Shown: piece by piece, positions 34,901 through 40,296 of the stretch
How the letters are laid out: each line of letters begins with the position of its first letter
Position numbering within the stretch: position 1 is the first letter of the stretch
Assembly: GCA_006226345.1 (NCBI GenBank)
Contig: SBHD01000146.1
Coordinates: 1-40,296, forward strand
Reading direction: 5' to 3'
Length of the DNA: 40,296 bases
From: Bacteroidota bacterium
Lineage (GTDB): Bacteria > Bacteroidota > Bacteroidia > Chitinophagales > Saprospiraceae
The notes under the pieces: generated by a model
Databases searched by the model: none
The model's input: the letters and a program-made list of their open reading frames with translations, nothing else
What the model was told of the DNA's origin: nothing
Translations under genes and position numbers: made by a program

Positions 34901-35312
34901 CATTGATATCTACCACCACCGCACCGGTTTTCAGCCCGGAGAACTGCGCCACGCCAGAAGCATCCGAGATATCCTCAAACGTAAAATTGCCTGTGTTGCG
35001 GTATAACCGGCACCCGTTGAAGCGGTGGGTAAAGAAGATGTCCTGCAGCCCGTCATTGTCCACGTCCAGGATGGCCACACCACCGCCGTTATACTCATAC
35101 GGGTCGAGCAGGAAGTTATACTGAAAACTTTCCTGCAGGTCCGGAATAAACGAAATACCGCTTTTTTCCGGTGGTATCAGTTCAAACCGGGTAGACGGGG
35201 GCGTGAATGCCTGTTCGGGCATTTCTGCCCGGAGAAAATCGTCGGAAGGGGAATCTGTACAGGAAAAAAATAACAGGCAGGCCAGAAAAAGGCGTGAAAT
35301 TCGGTTTAGCAT
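31908..35312 (-). CDS. Large lipoprotein with FG-GAP/VCBS repeats and ASPIC/UnbV domain
   Basis: A 1134-residue surface lipoprotein. A lipobox at LLFFSC gives lipidated Cys18. It has many FG-GAP/VCBS calcium-binding blades of the form DxDxDGxxDL (for example DVDNDGLQDIFFTH, DYDLDGDLDLYVV, DADGDGDLDLYVVSG), which would fold into two beta-propellers. Between them (about 525-620) is an ASPIC/UnbV domain: LQIKCRGTATNPAGTGAKIWVH, YYQEMTAVRGFYSASEP, FQVGLG and IDRLEIEWLEGK. Proteins of this form are frequent in Bacteroidota, often as partners of SusD-like or T9SS systems, but their ligands are not known. No SusC/D pair is present here. It stands alone between the OmpA-like and GEVED genes. Confidence 0.88.
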   Translation of the reverse strand: MLNRISRLFLACLLFFSCTDSPSDDFLRAEMPEQAFTPPSTRFELIPPEKSGISFIPDLQESFQYNFLLDPYEYNGGGVAILDVDNDGLQDIFFTHRFNGCRLYRNTGNFTFEDISDASGVAQFSGLKTGAVVVDINADGWSDIYVCRTWLTDVPERRNLLFVNNKNGTFSEQAAAYGIDDPAPSQCANFLDYDLDGDLDLYVVNHPVDFHSMNNIDYQPTAAAPLARSQAPKDGFESDKFFENNGNGTFTDVSRKAGIHNRAYGLSATVADFNDDGYPDLLVANDFVMPDFLYINTGRGSFREEADLWFAHTANHSMGCDIADLNNDAFPDICIPDMLGSTPERQKALMSSMILERTRLLEAKGYGRQQMRNVLQLHNGRQDTGVGPVRYQEIGCLAGIEATEWSWSPLIADFNNDGWKDLFISAGVYRDLNDLDFFFYTADSLKKTGGITESRFENFEAFASKLSSYPVHNFMYQNNGTLQFRDVSEDWGLGQRGFSNGAAYADLDNDGDLDLVLNKLDAPAAVYQNQATDQNDHHWLQIKCRGTATNPAGTGAKIWVHAGGQVYYQEMTAVRGFYSASEPVFQVGLGITTRIDRLEIEWLEGKAQVLENVPVDQRLILDIQRAQPGRITRSTLLQPLFWPFPVPDIRHRENAFEDFERERLLLHRFSRSGPCLTTSDVNNDGLSDLFIGGAAGQAGTILLQTASGKFAVKPQEALQADAGHEDTGAVFFDADGDGDLDLYVVSGSNEEPAGAAYYQDRLYHNDGTGIFTRQPDALPEAHGSNAVVRAHDFDGDGDLDLFVGGRVYPGRFPENPRSYIFENDAGVFRDVTTHRAPDFAHCGMVADLAFGDLDSDRKDELIICGEWMPIRVFRYDGEQFRDISAELGLEKTGGFWNCLAVADLDGDGDLDLAAGNEGLNTRYHASSGAPMRLFALDFDLNQSIDPVVAMAHEGRYYPLVQRNELAAQMPNLIKSRFLRYRQYAQAPLEEVFELKKLRAAQRFAVHLLESAWFEYNNGRFIAHPLPLEAQVSCTKKILVRDFNKDGNADLLLLGNDSNNTPETGPYDAAFGTLLAGNRHGGWQFIPNAKHGLWAGGEVRDACLVPLDGGKQVLWIGINNGPVQAWSLENALEVK

Positions 35313-35398
35313 ACAGGCAATGATTCTTGCCGTGAACTTACGATAAAAAATTGATGCGACACGTCTCCAAGGCAGGAGCCTTTTATGGAACAGGACAG

Positions 35399-35450
35399 TT
35401 TTTTCCCGCCGGGCCCCGATAATTCAATGCCGGGTCCCGGCGGGAAAAAA
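35399..35450. repeat. Strong inverted repeat between two secreted-protein genes
   Basis: TTTTTTCCCGCCGGG (35399-35413) pairs perfectly with CCCGGCGGGAAAAAA (35436-35450), and after one mismatch the stem goes on for four more bases. It lies 35 bp past the stop of the minus-strand GEVED gene. The A tract is on the 3' side on both strands, the wrong way round for a classic terminator. Confidence 0.65.
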
Positions 35451-35484
35451 ATCCTGGAAAATATTAGGTCATGAGGTTACAGGG

Positions 35485-37188
35485 TCAACGTTGTAATACC
35501 AGCCGGGTTCGTCCCTGTCCGCCCGAAGCCGTCCAGACCCGGATTATGTACAACCCGTCCGGGAAGGTATTGACCGGCACGTTAAATTCCAGCGCATGCG
35601 GGCCTTTGGGAAGGGTGGCGTCCTGCAGGACGCGTACAAGCCGCCCGTCGGCACCGATCAGTTCGATCCGGACCGGCTCTGTTTGCATCAGTTCCAGGTC
35701 AACACGGAACCTGTCCTTTGCAGGGTTTGGTACGACCCGGAAGGGCAGCTCCTGTTCGCGGAGGCCTTGCGTGCTGCTGGTCAGGGAGATCTCCAGCAGG
35801 TAATCCTCTGTTTCGCCATCCATGAAATCACCGCTCCCATTCCAGTTGTTGGTGCCAACCGGCACATCGGAGATCGTAAACCGCGACCACACATATGGGG
35901 TATTCGGGCCTACCATGAAATTGGGCGGATTGAGCCCGGAAAGCGGTCCGGAATACCCGGCAGGTACCGGGAAATCCACGAGTACGTGTTCTGGCACCGG
36001 CGTGCCCTGACAAAGCGTGTTGGCATTATAGGCCCAGGAACCATTCTGGTCCCAGTCCATCAATACATTGACAAATCCCGGACCGGTGACCGTGATATCC
36101 ACATCACGGCCCCACTGGGCAGTGGCACAGAATTTTTGCAGGGGCAGGCCGGCGCCGCCCGGGCAGGGAAGAACCTGATTGCCCACGATAGTATAGGCAC
36201 CCGGGGCAATCAGCCCGGCATCACCGTCCAGGAAGCACTCATCCTGATCGTACAGGTTGGGTGCGAAGGCCGGGCAGTTGCCTGCATTGCCTTCCATTTC
36301 ACCGTCGAGGATCGGACCGAGGAAGGCCGCCCCGAAAGTATGCCGGACAAAGCTGCCTGGCGGGCCGACATTCATACAGGTCGGGAACATGCCGATCACC
36401 CCGGAGCCCGGATAGGCCACGGCACCTTCCGGCGCATCGCCAAAATCGTATTCTCCGACATAGATCAGGTAATCCTCGGTTTCGCCGTCCTCAAAGGCGC
36501 CGTCACCCATCCAGGGCACGGCAACCGGCCGTTCGGTGATCGAGAACCGGGCCCAGAAAAAACCGGTGAGCGGCCCGGTCAGGAAGGGTGGTGGCCCTAG
36601 GGCCGACAAGGGGCCTGCAAAACCGTTCGGGATCGGCCAGTTGATCAGGACATGCTCCTGGGCAGCCCCGGTCGGGCAGATCGAAGCGCCGGCCCACAAT
36701 CCGTTGAGATCCCAGTCGAACAACACATTGACAAAGCCGGTGGTGTTGTTAGGCATGTTGTTGACGACCTGGATATCGATGTTCTGGCCCCAAACTGCAG
36801 GTGTACAGGGCAAGCCCAGTGAAGTCCCCTGTGAATTGGGGCAGGGAACCACCTGGAGCGGGGGAGGGGTGATGGTATAGGGTTGCGGAAAGATCAGGCC
36901 GGCATCGTTGTCCGCATAACATTCGTCGGCGTCGTAAGGCGGGAATTGCGGGCAGATGCCGGCGTTGCCATCACCTTCATAATCAAAGGCCGGAGCAAAG
37001 AACGCCCCGAAGTTGGTATGTTGGATCCACATGGCCGGGCCTACGGTCATGCAGGTCGGAAACTGCCCGACTGTACCCTGTGCCGGGTATGCAATGGCGC
37101 CCTCAGGCGCATCGCCAAACTCCAGGTCCTGGGCTGTGATCAGACCTGCCCAGAGCAATACGACTAAGAGTGTACATAGATGTTTCAT
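35485..37188 (-). CDS. Secreted T9SS type A protein with two GEVED units
   Basis: A 567-residue secreted protein. Residues 1-19 are a signal peptide (ending LITAQ). Two units of about 225 residues follow, starting FGDAPEGAIAYPAQG and FGDAPEGAVAYPGSG, each with a PTCM.VGP segment, a Cys-rich calcium-type region (DECYADNDAGLI and DECFLDGDAGLI) and a closing GEVED-like motif (DGETEDYLIYVG and DGETEDYLLEIS). The last ~75 residues are a T9SS type A tail: FRVVPNPAKDRFRVDLE, LIGADGRLVRVL, FPDGLYIIRVW and RTRLVLQR. The unit duplication is clear from the sequence. It should be exported by T9SS and displayed or released. Its ligand and role are unknown; the GEVED fold is usually adhesive or structural. 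Confidence 0.88.
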   Translation of the reverse strand: MKHLCTLLVVLLWAGLITAQDLEFGDAPEGAIAYPAQGTVGQFPTCMTVGPAMWIQHTNFGAFFAPAFDYEGDGNAGICPQFPPYDADECYADNDAGLIFPQPYTITPPPLQVVPCPNSQGTSLGLPCTPAVWGQNIDIQVVNNMPNNTTGFVNVLFDWDLNGLWAGASICPTGAAQEHVLINWPIPNGFAGPLSALGPPPFLTGPLTGFFWARFSITERPVAVPWMGDGAFEDGETEDYLIYVGEYDFGDAPEGAVAYPGSGVIGMFPTCMNVGPPGSFVRHTFGAAFLGPILDGEMEGNAGNCPAFAPNLYDQDECFLDGDAGLIAPGAYTIVGNQVLPCPGGAGLPLQKFCATAQWGRDVDITVTGPGFVNVLMDWDQNGSWAYNANTLCQGTPVPEHVLVDFPVPAGYSGPLSGLNPPNFMVGPNTPYVWSRFTISDVPVGTNNWNGSGDFMDGETEDYLLEISLTSSTQGLREQELPFRVVPNPAKDRFRVDLELMQTEPVRIELIGADGRLVRVLQDATLPKGPHALEFNVPVNTFPDGLYIIRVWTASGGQGRTRLVLQR

Positions 37189-37483
37189 GATGAAATGCTT
37201 TTGTAGGTAAAAACCGGTATGCCTGTGGCAGCATCCACCGGTTAATTTGGTTTTCGTTGCACTAAAAAGGGAGACAGAGTGCCAGAAGGGAGCATTCCAA
37301 TTAACAGCAATTCTACTGTTTTCCGGTTTGTGGTGCCATGATGACCGTCAGCCCCGGGAAAAACTGCGGTTATTTCACTTTTCGATGGATGGATTCATCT
37401 TTGTACGTTGTGTACGTCTGCAAAATCCTCACCCTGTTCTGAAAATTTTGGCTTAACTTTAGTCCAAACAAGTCCATTTGAAA

Positions 37484-38128
37484 ATGAAACTCTTACCGAA
37501 GGATTTTGTCGAGAAGTATTACCCTTTTGCACAAAAAACACAGGAAAAGACTGGCGTCAGCGCTATTGCCATTCTTGCCCAGGCTGCCCTGGAGAGTGGC
37601 TGGGGAGAAAAGGCGCCCGGCAACATGTTTTTCGGCATCAAGGCCAAGGCGACCGATCCGCCGGAAAAACGTCAGCTGGTCACGACCACAGAATATCTGT
37701 CTAGTCCGGACAAGCACAACCTGTTCCCGGAAGTACTTTCAGTTAAAAAAGTGGGTCGCCGCCGCTGGAAATACCGGGTTAAGGACTGGTTCCGCAAGTA
37801 TGAAACACCGGAAGGCTCCTTTGATGATCACGCGTTGTTTTTCCTGAAAAACAAACGCTACATGGAAGCCTTGCAGGTGGGAACCGATCCGGTTGCCTTT
37901 TTCCGGGAGATCGCTAAAGCCGGTTATGCTACCTCGCCTATTTATTTTGAGACCCTTACCAAGGTTGCCCGCATGATCGAACGGCATTTACCCGCTGCGT
38001 TTACCCGGCGCGATGTAACCGCACCGCCGATGGAACATACGCAGGACCTGCCGGATATCCACCAGGACGAGCTGCGTTCCTTTGTACGAAACTGGCCGCA
38101 ACGGCGTTCGAAGCCCAGGATTACCTAA
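37484..38128 (+). CDS. Glucosaminidase-domain protein (GH73-like), without signal peptide
   Basis: A 214-residue protein from the ATG at 37484 (a TTG two codons earlier is weaker). Residues about 10-170 form a GH73/FlgJ-like lysozyme-fold domain with the catalytic Glu in LAQAALESGWGE, the NMFFGIK segment that follows it, WFRKYETPEGSFDDHALFF, and a C-terminal helix. Such enzymes cut the glucosaminyl bond in peptidoglycan. It begins MKLLPKDFVEKYYPFAQ, with no signal peptide or membrane helix, so export would need another route (holin, lysis or leaderless secretion). No holin or phage gene is nearby, so it is more likely a host enzyme. The last ~40 residues are polar and probably flexible. Confidence 0.82.
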   Translation: MKLLPKDFVEKYYPFAQKTQEKTGVSAIAILAQAALESGWGEKAPGNMFFGIKAKATDPPEKRQLVTTTEYLSSPDKHNLFPEVLSVKKVGRRRWKYRVKDWFRKYETPEGSFDDHALFFLKNKRYMEALQVGTDPVAFFREIAKAGYATSPIYFETLTKVARMIERHLPAAFTRRDVTAPPMEHTQDLPDIHQDELRSFVRNWPQRRSKPRIT

Positions 38129-38155
38129 CTCCGGACCTGTAACGGATCCTTGTTT

Positions 38156-38932
38156 ATGCGAAAATTGCTCTTGCTGATCCTGGCATTGGTTGGCGTGGCA
38201 ACCGTGTGGTTTACTTGTGCCAACTGCCGGGCTATCCGGCGGCATACCGGCTCCAGACCGGTAACCCACGAACGCTGGGATGCGCTGCTGAAAAAATACG
38301 TGGACCCCGACGGCCTGGTCGATTACCGGGCGTTCCAACAGGATACTGTCGCGCTCGACCGGTATCTGGCTGTTCTGGAACGTGCACATCCCGACGACCG
38401 GACCTGGTCGCGTGCCGAACAAATGGCCTATTGGATCAATGCCTACAACGCCTACACGGTCCGCCTGATCCTGCGGCATTATCCGGTTTCGAGCATTAAG
38501 GATATCCAACCGGGGCTTGCCTTTGTCAACTCCGTGTGGGACCTGAAGTTCATCCACATTCAGGGCTATACCTACGATCTGAACAATATTGAACACAACA
38601 TTCTAAGGGCAGTATTTAAGGATGCGCGCATCCATGCTGCGATCAACTGTGCGTCGTATTCCTGCCCGCGGCTGGCTCCCGAAGCCTACACTGCCGGACA
38701 ACTCGATACGCAACTGGAGGCTGCCATGCGCCGATTTGTCAATGATCCGCAGCGCAACCGGATCATACCGGATCAGGTACAGGTCAGCCGGATCTTCAGC
38801 TGGTTCCGCGGCGACTTTGTCCGCGATGCCGGTACGCTCCGGGATTACCTCAACCGCTTCTCCGAGGTGCCGGTGCCGGAAGGTACTGCGATCGGATTCC
38901 TGGAGTATGACTGGCGGTTGAATGAGCGGTAG
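38156..38932 (+). CDS. DUF547 family protein
   Basis: A 258-residue protein from the ATG at 38156. Residues 3-20 are a signal peptide or signal anchor. The DUF547 domain fills most of the rest, with its most conserved parts easy to see: EQMAYWINAYNAYTVRLIL, YPVSSIKDI, YDLNNIEHNILRAVFKD, IHAAINCASYSCPRLAPEAY (two Cys six residues apart) and LSKIFSWFRGDF-like (VSRIFSWFRGDF). The family is common in Bacteroidota and in plants, often as a secreted or glutaredoxin-linked protein, and has no settled biochemical role; the Cys-x5-Cys and His in the core suggest a cysteine-peptidase-like active site. The gene lies 27 bp after the glucosaminidase gene in the same direction, so co-transcription is likely. 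Confidence 0.85.
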   Translation: MRKLLLLILALVGVATVWFTCANCRAIRRHTGSRPVTHERWDALLKKYVDPDGLVDYRAFQQDTVALDRYLAVLERAHPDDRTWSRAEQMAYWINAYNAYTVRLILRHYPVSSIKDIQPGLAFVNSVWDLKFIHIQGYTYDLNNIEHNILRAVFKDARIHAAINCASYSCPRLAPEAYTAGQLDTQLEAAMRRFVNDPQRNRIIPDQVQVSRIFSWFRGDFVRDAGTLRDYLNRFSEVPVPEGTAIGFLEYDWRLNER

Positions 38933-38961
38933 GGACAATTCCTTGTATTTGCCAGGTTGGT

Positions 38962-39080
38962 TTTTCATCCCCCTGCCCCCTTCAAAGGGGGAATTTTCCG
39001 GCCTTAACGGCCGAAAACACCCCGGTATGCGGAGCGGAGCGAAGCAATTTCCCCCTTTGAAGGGGGCAGGGGGATGAAAA
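38962..39080. repeat. 119-bp palindromic intergenic element with perfect 32-bp terminal inverted repeats
   Basis: Bases 38962-38993 and 39049-39080 are perfect 32-bp inverted repeats. Each arm has its own partial symmetry (CCCCCTTC/GAAGGGGG-like runs). The centre holds a second hairpin (CGGCC 38999-39003 with GGCCG 39009-39013). It has no coding capacity. It looks like a MITE-like or REP/BIME-type dispersed element; its copy number cannot be judged from one window. Confidence 0.75.
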
Positions 39081-39222
39081 TGAGTGGATATAATACTGCC
39101 GGTCCTCTCTAAAATGCCCTCAAACAGCAAACCAATGTTAAAACCATCGTGCAACAAACGAAAAAAGCCGTGCAACCAATTGAATAAAAGTTCTGTTCAA
39201 ACATTCACGAAAACGATCGACA

Positions 39223-40107
39223 ATGAAACAACTGCTGCTCTTTAGTTGTCTGGCGCTCTTCACTGCCGCTAACCTCCAGCCTAAACCCAAAAAGTTCAAA
39301 CTCCCCAAAGCCTATGTGTACGTCCCTTCCGGTACCTGCACAATAGCCGGGGAATCCAAATCCATCCAGGGGTTCTATATGCAGGCCACCGAGGTGACCA
39401 ACCTGGAATACCGCGAATTTCTCCACGACCTGCAGGCACAGGGCCGTACGGCCGATTATAAAAAGGCCCGTATCCGGCCGGAAGGCTGGAAACTCCCCGG
39501 TACCTATATGGAGCCGATGGCTGAGCACTACCACCAGCATCCGGCCTATAACGACTACCCTGTTGTAAATATCACTCAGGAAGGCGCCCGGCTGTACTGC
39601 GAATGGCTGACGGAGAAACTCAAGGCCGACGATCCCGATGCGTATGTGCAGGTGCGTTTGCCGGTCGAGGCCGAGTGGATCTATGCTGCAGCGGGCGGTA
39701 AGGCCGGTATGCCCTATCCGCATGGCTACTACCTGCGGGACAGTAAGGGGCAGTTCCAGTACAACTTCCGGGTGCTGGGCGACGAAGCGATCCATCGCAA
39801 TCCGCAGACGGGGGAGATGGAAGTCCGCAAAAACACGGATAAACGGTCGCCCGCACCGCTTAACGCCGGCACTTTCGCCACGGCACCGGCCAGATCGTAT
39901 TCACCCAATGATTACGGCTTGTACAACACCAGTGGCAACGTGGCGGAGATGCTGGCCGAGCCGGGCCGGACGAAGGGCGGTTGTTTCCGCAGCACCGGTT
40001 ATGATATCCGGATCGATGCCGAAGATGAGTTTGCGGGCTTTACGGATGCTTCGCCGTTCATTGGTTTCCGGCCGGTGGTGTCGGTGGTGGGGAAAAAGGA
40101 GGAGTAG
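39223..40107 (+). CDS. SUMF1/formylglycine-generating-enzyme-like protein
   Basis: A 294-residue secreted protein. Residues 1-16 or so are a signal peptide. The remainder is a SUMF1/FGE-sulfatase domain: YVYVPSGTCTIAG, FYMQATEVTNLEYREFL, YPVVNITQEGARLYCEWLTEKL, VRLPVEAEWIYAAAGG, YNTSGNVAEML and FIGFRPVVS. The FGE copper-binding Cys pair is not evident; the only late Cys is in KGGCFRSTGYD. It is therefore more like the non-catalytic SUMF1 proteins found in gliding motility (GldJ/GldK type) or other surface complexes of Bacteroidota than like a sulfatase-modifying enzyme. No sulfatase or gld gene is adjacent. The call of the fold is firm; the role is open. Confidence 0.8.
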   Translation: MKQLLLFSCLALFTAANLQPKPKKFKLPKAYVYVPSGTCTIAGESKSIQGFYMQATEVTNLEYREFLHDLQAQGRTADYKKARIRPEGWKLPGTYMEPMAEHYHQHPAYNDYPVVNITQEGARLYCEWLTEKLKADDPDAYVQVRLPVEAEWIYAAAGGKAGMPYPHGYYLRDSKGQFQYNFRVLGDEAIHRNPQTGEMEVRKNTDKRSPAPLNAGTFATAPARSYSPNDYGLYNTSGNVAEMLAEPGRTKGGCFRSTGYDIRIDAEDEFAGFTDASPFIGFRPVVSVVGKKEE

Positions 40108-40132
40108 GCAAAACCTGCGTTTCCGGTATTTT

Positions 40133-40222
40133 CCATCTTCAATCATGTAATCAATTGTTCGTCAATCTATTTCGTGTTGGATTACATGATTGAAGATTAC
40201 ATAAATACATGATTAAAGATGG
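40133..40222. repeat. Intergenic repeat with two competing hairpins
   Basis: TCTTCAATCATGTAATC (40136-40152) pairs perfectly with 40180-40196 (17 bp). The left arm can instead pair, with one mismatch over 16 bp, with ACATGATTAAAGATGG (40207-40222). There are thus three copies of the ACATGATTrAAGAT unit, one inverted and two direct, 26-36 bp after the SUMF1 stop. Confidence 0.7.
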
Positions 40223-40296
40223 AATGTGAGAGGGTTGGGTGAAGATGGTGGGGGCATTCAATGAACCGGAAATCTGTCATACCAGACAAAAATGAA

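Noticed and set aside
35596-36600. 334-residue plus-strand frame across the GEVED gene
   Set aside because: It is antisense to the duplicated T9SS protein and is itself repeated only because that gene is.
37484-38128. Phage endolysin / prophage remnant
   Set aside because: No holin, integrase or structural phage genes flank the glucosaminidase, and the neighbours are ordinary chromosomal genes.

Overview
The window looks like core chromosome of a Bacteroidota bacterium, most likely a moderately high-GC member of the Saprospiria/Chitinophagia side. This rests on two secreted proteins with type IX secretion (T9SS type A) C-terminal tails, Bacteroidota-type promoters (TTG/TTTG at -33, TAnnTTTG at -7), DUF4199, an SCM-free translation style (no clear Shine-Dalgarno sites) and the fabH-efp-accB-accC gene order. 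No rRNA, tRNA, IS element, prophage or CRISPR array was seen.

Layout. 1-6.1 kb (all minus strand): ornithine aminotransferase, an outer-membrane barrel protein, a DUF4199 membrane protein, a degenerate MoxR-like AAA+ protein with a probable effector-associated domain (EAD11-like) at its C-terminus, a membrane-anchored LuxR-type regulator, and a T9SS cargo protein. 6.2-12.2 kb (minus): an MsbA-like ABC exporter, then accC, accB, efp and fabH, i.e. fatty-acid initiation plus elongation factor P. 12.4-14.8 kb (plus): an MqnP/UbiA-type prenyltransferase, purN and a second UbiA-superfamily enzyme. 14.9-18.2 kb: two class III nucleotide cyclases transcribed divergently. 18.3-20.4 kb (minus): a secreted DUF4412-like protein and a CotH-kinase-like protein. 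20.8-22.5 kb: a PolX-family protein whose polymerase carboxylates are all replaced while its PHP nuclease motifs are intact. 22.6-30.2 kb: a PAS/LuxR-like regulator, then a TetR regulator followed by a complete tripartite RND efflux set (outer-membrane factor, lipoprotein adaptor, pump), with a shared palindromic operator. 30.3-37.2 kb (minus): a membrane HhH protein next to an OmpA-like protein, a 1134-residue FG-GAP/UnbV lipoprotein, and a T9SS protein with two GEVED units. 37.5-40.1 kb (plus): a glucosaminidase, a DUF547 protein, a 119-bp palindromic intergenic repeat and a SUMF1-type protein, ending with a second palindromic repeat.

The most interesting candidate for an undescribed system is the protein at 2907-4094. 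It keeps the shape of a MoxR AAA+ domain but has lost every ATPase residue I can align, and it ends in what looks like an effector-associated adaptor domain, which would make it a pseudo-ATPase scaffold in an NTP-dependent immune/conflict network whose partners lie outside this window. Other points of note are the PolX protein without a polymerase site, an EF-P with Arg instead of Lys at its tip, a recurring geometry of -7 box plus four bases plus start codon that implies leaderless mRNAs, and the two palindromic repeat elements near the right end.

Starts were moved inward where the longest frame began with TTG/GTG and a better ATG followed; these choices are given in each entry.
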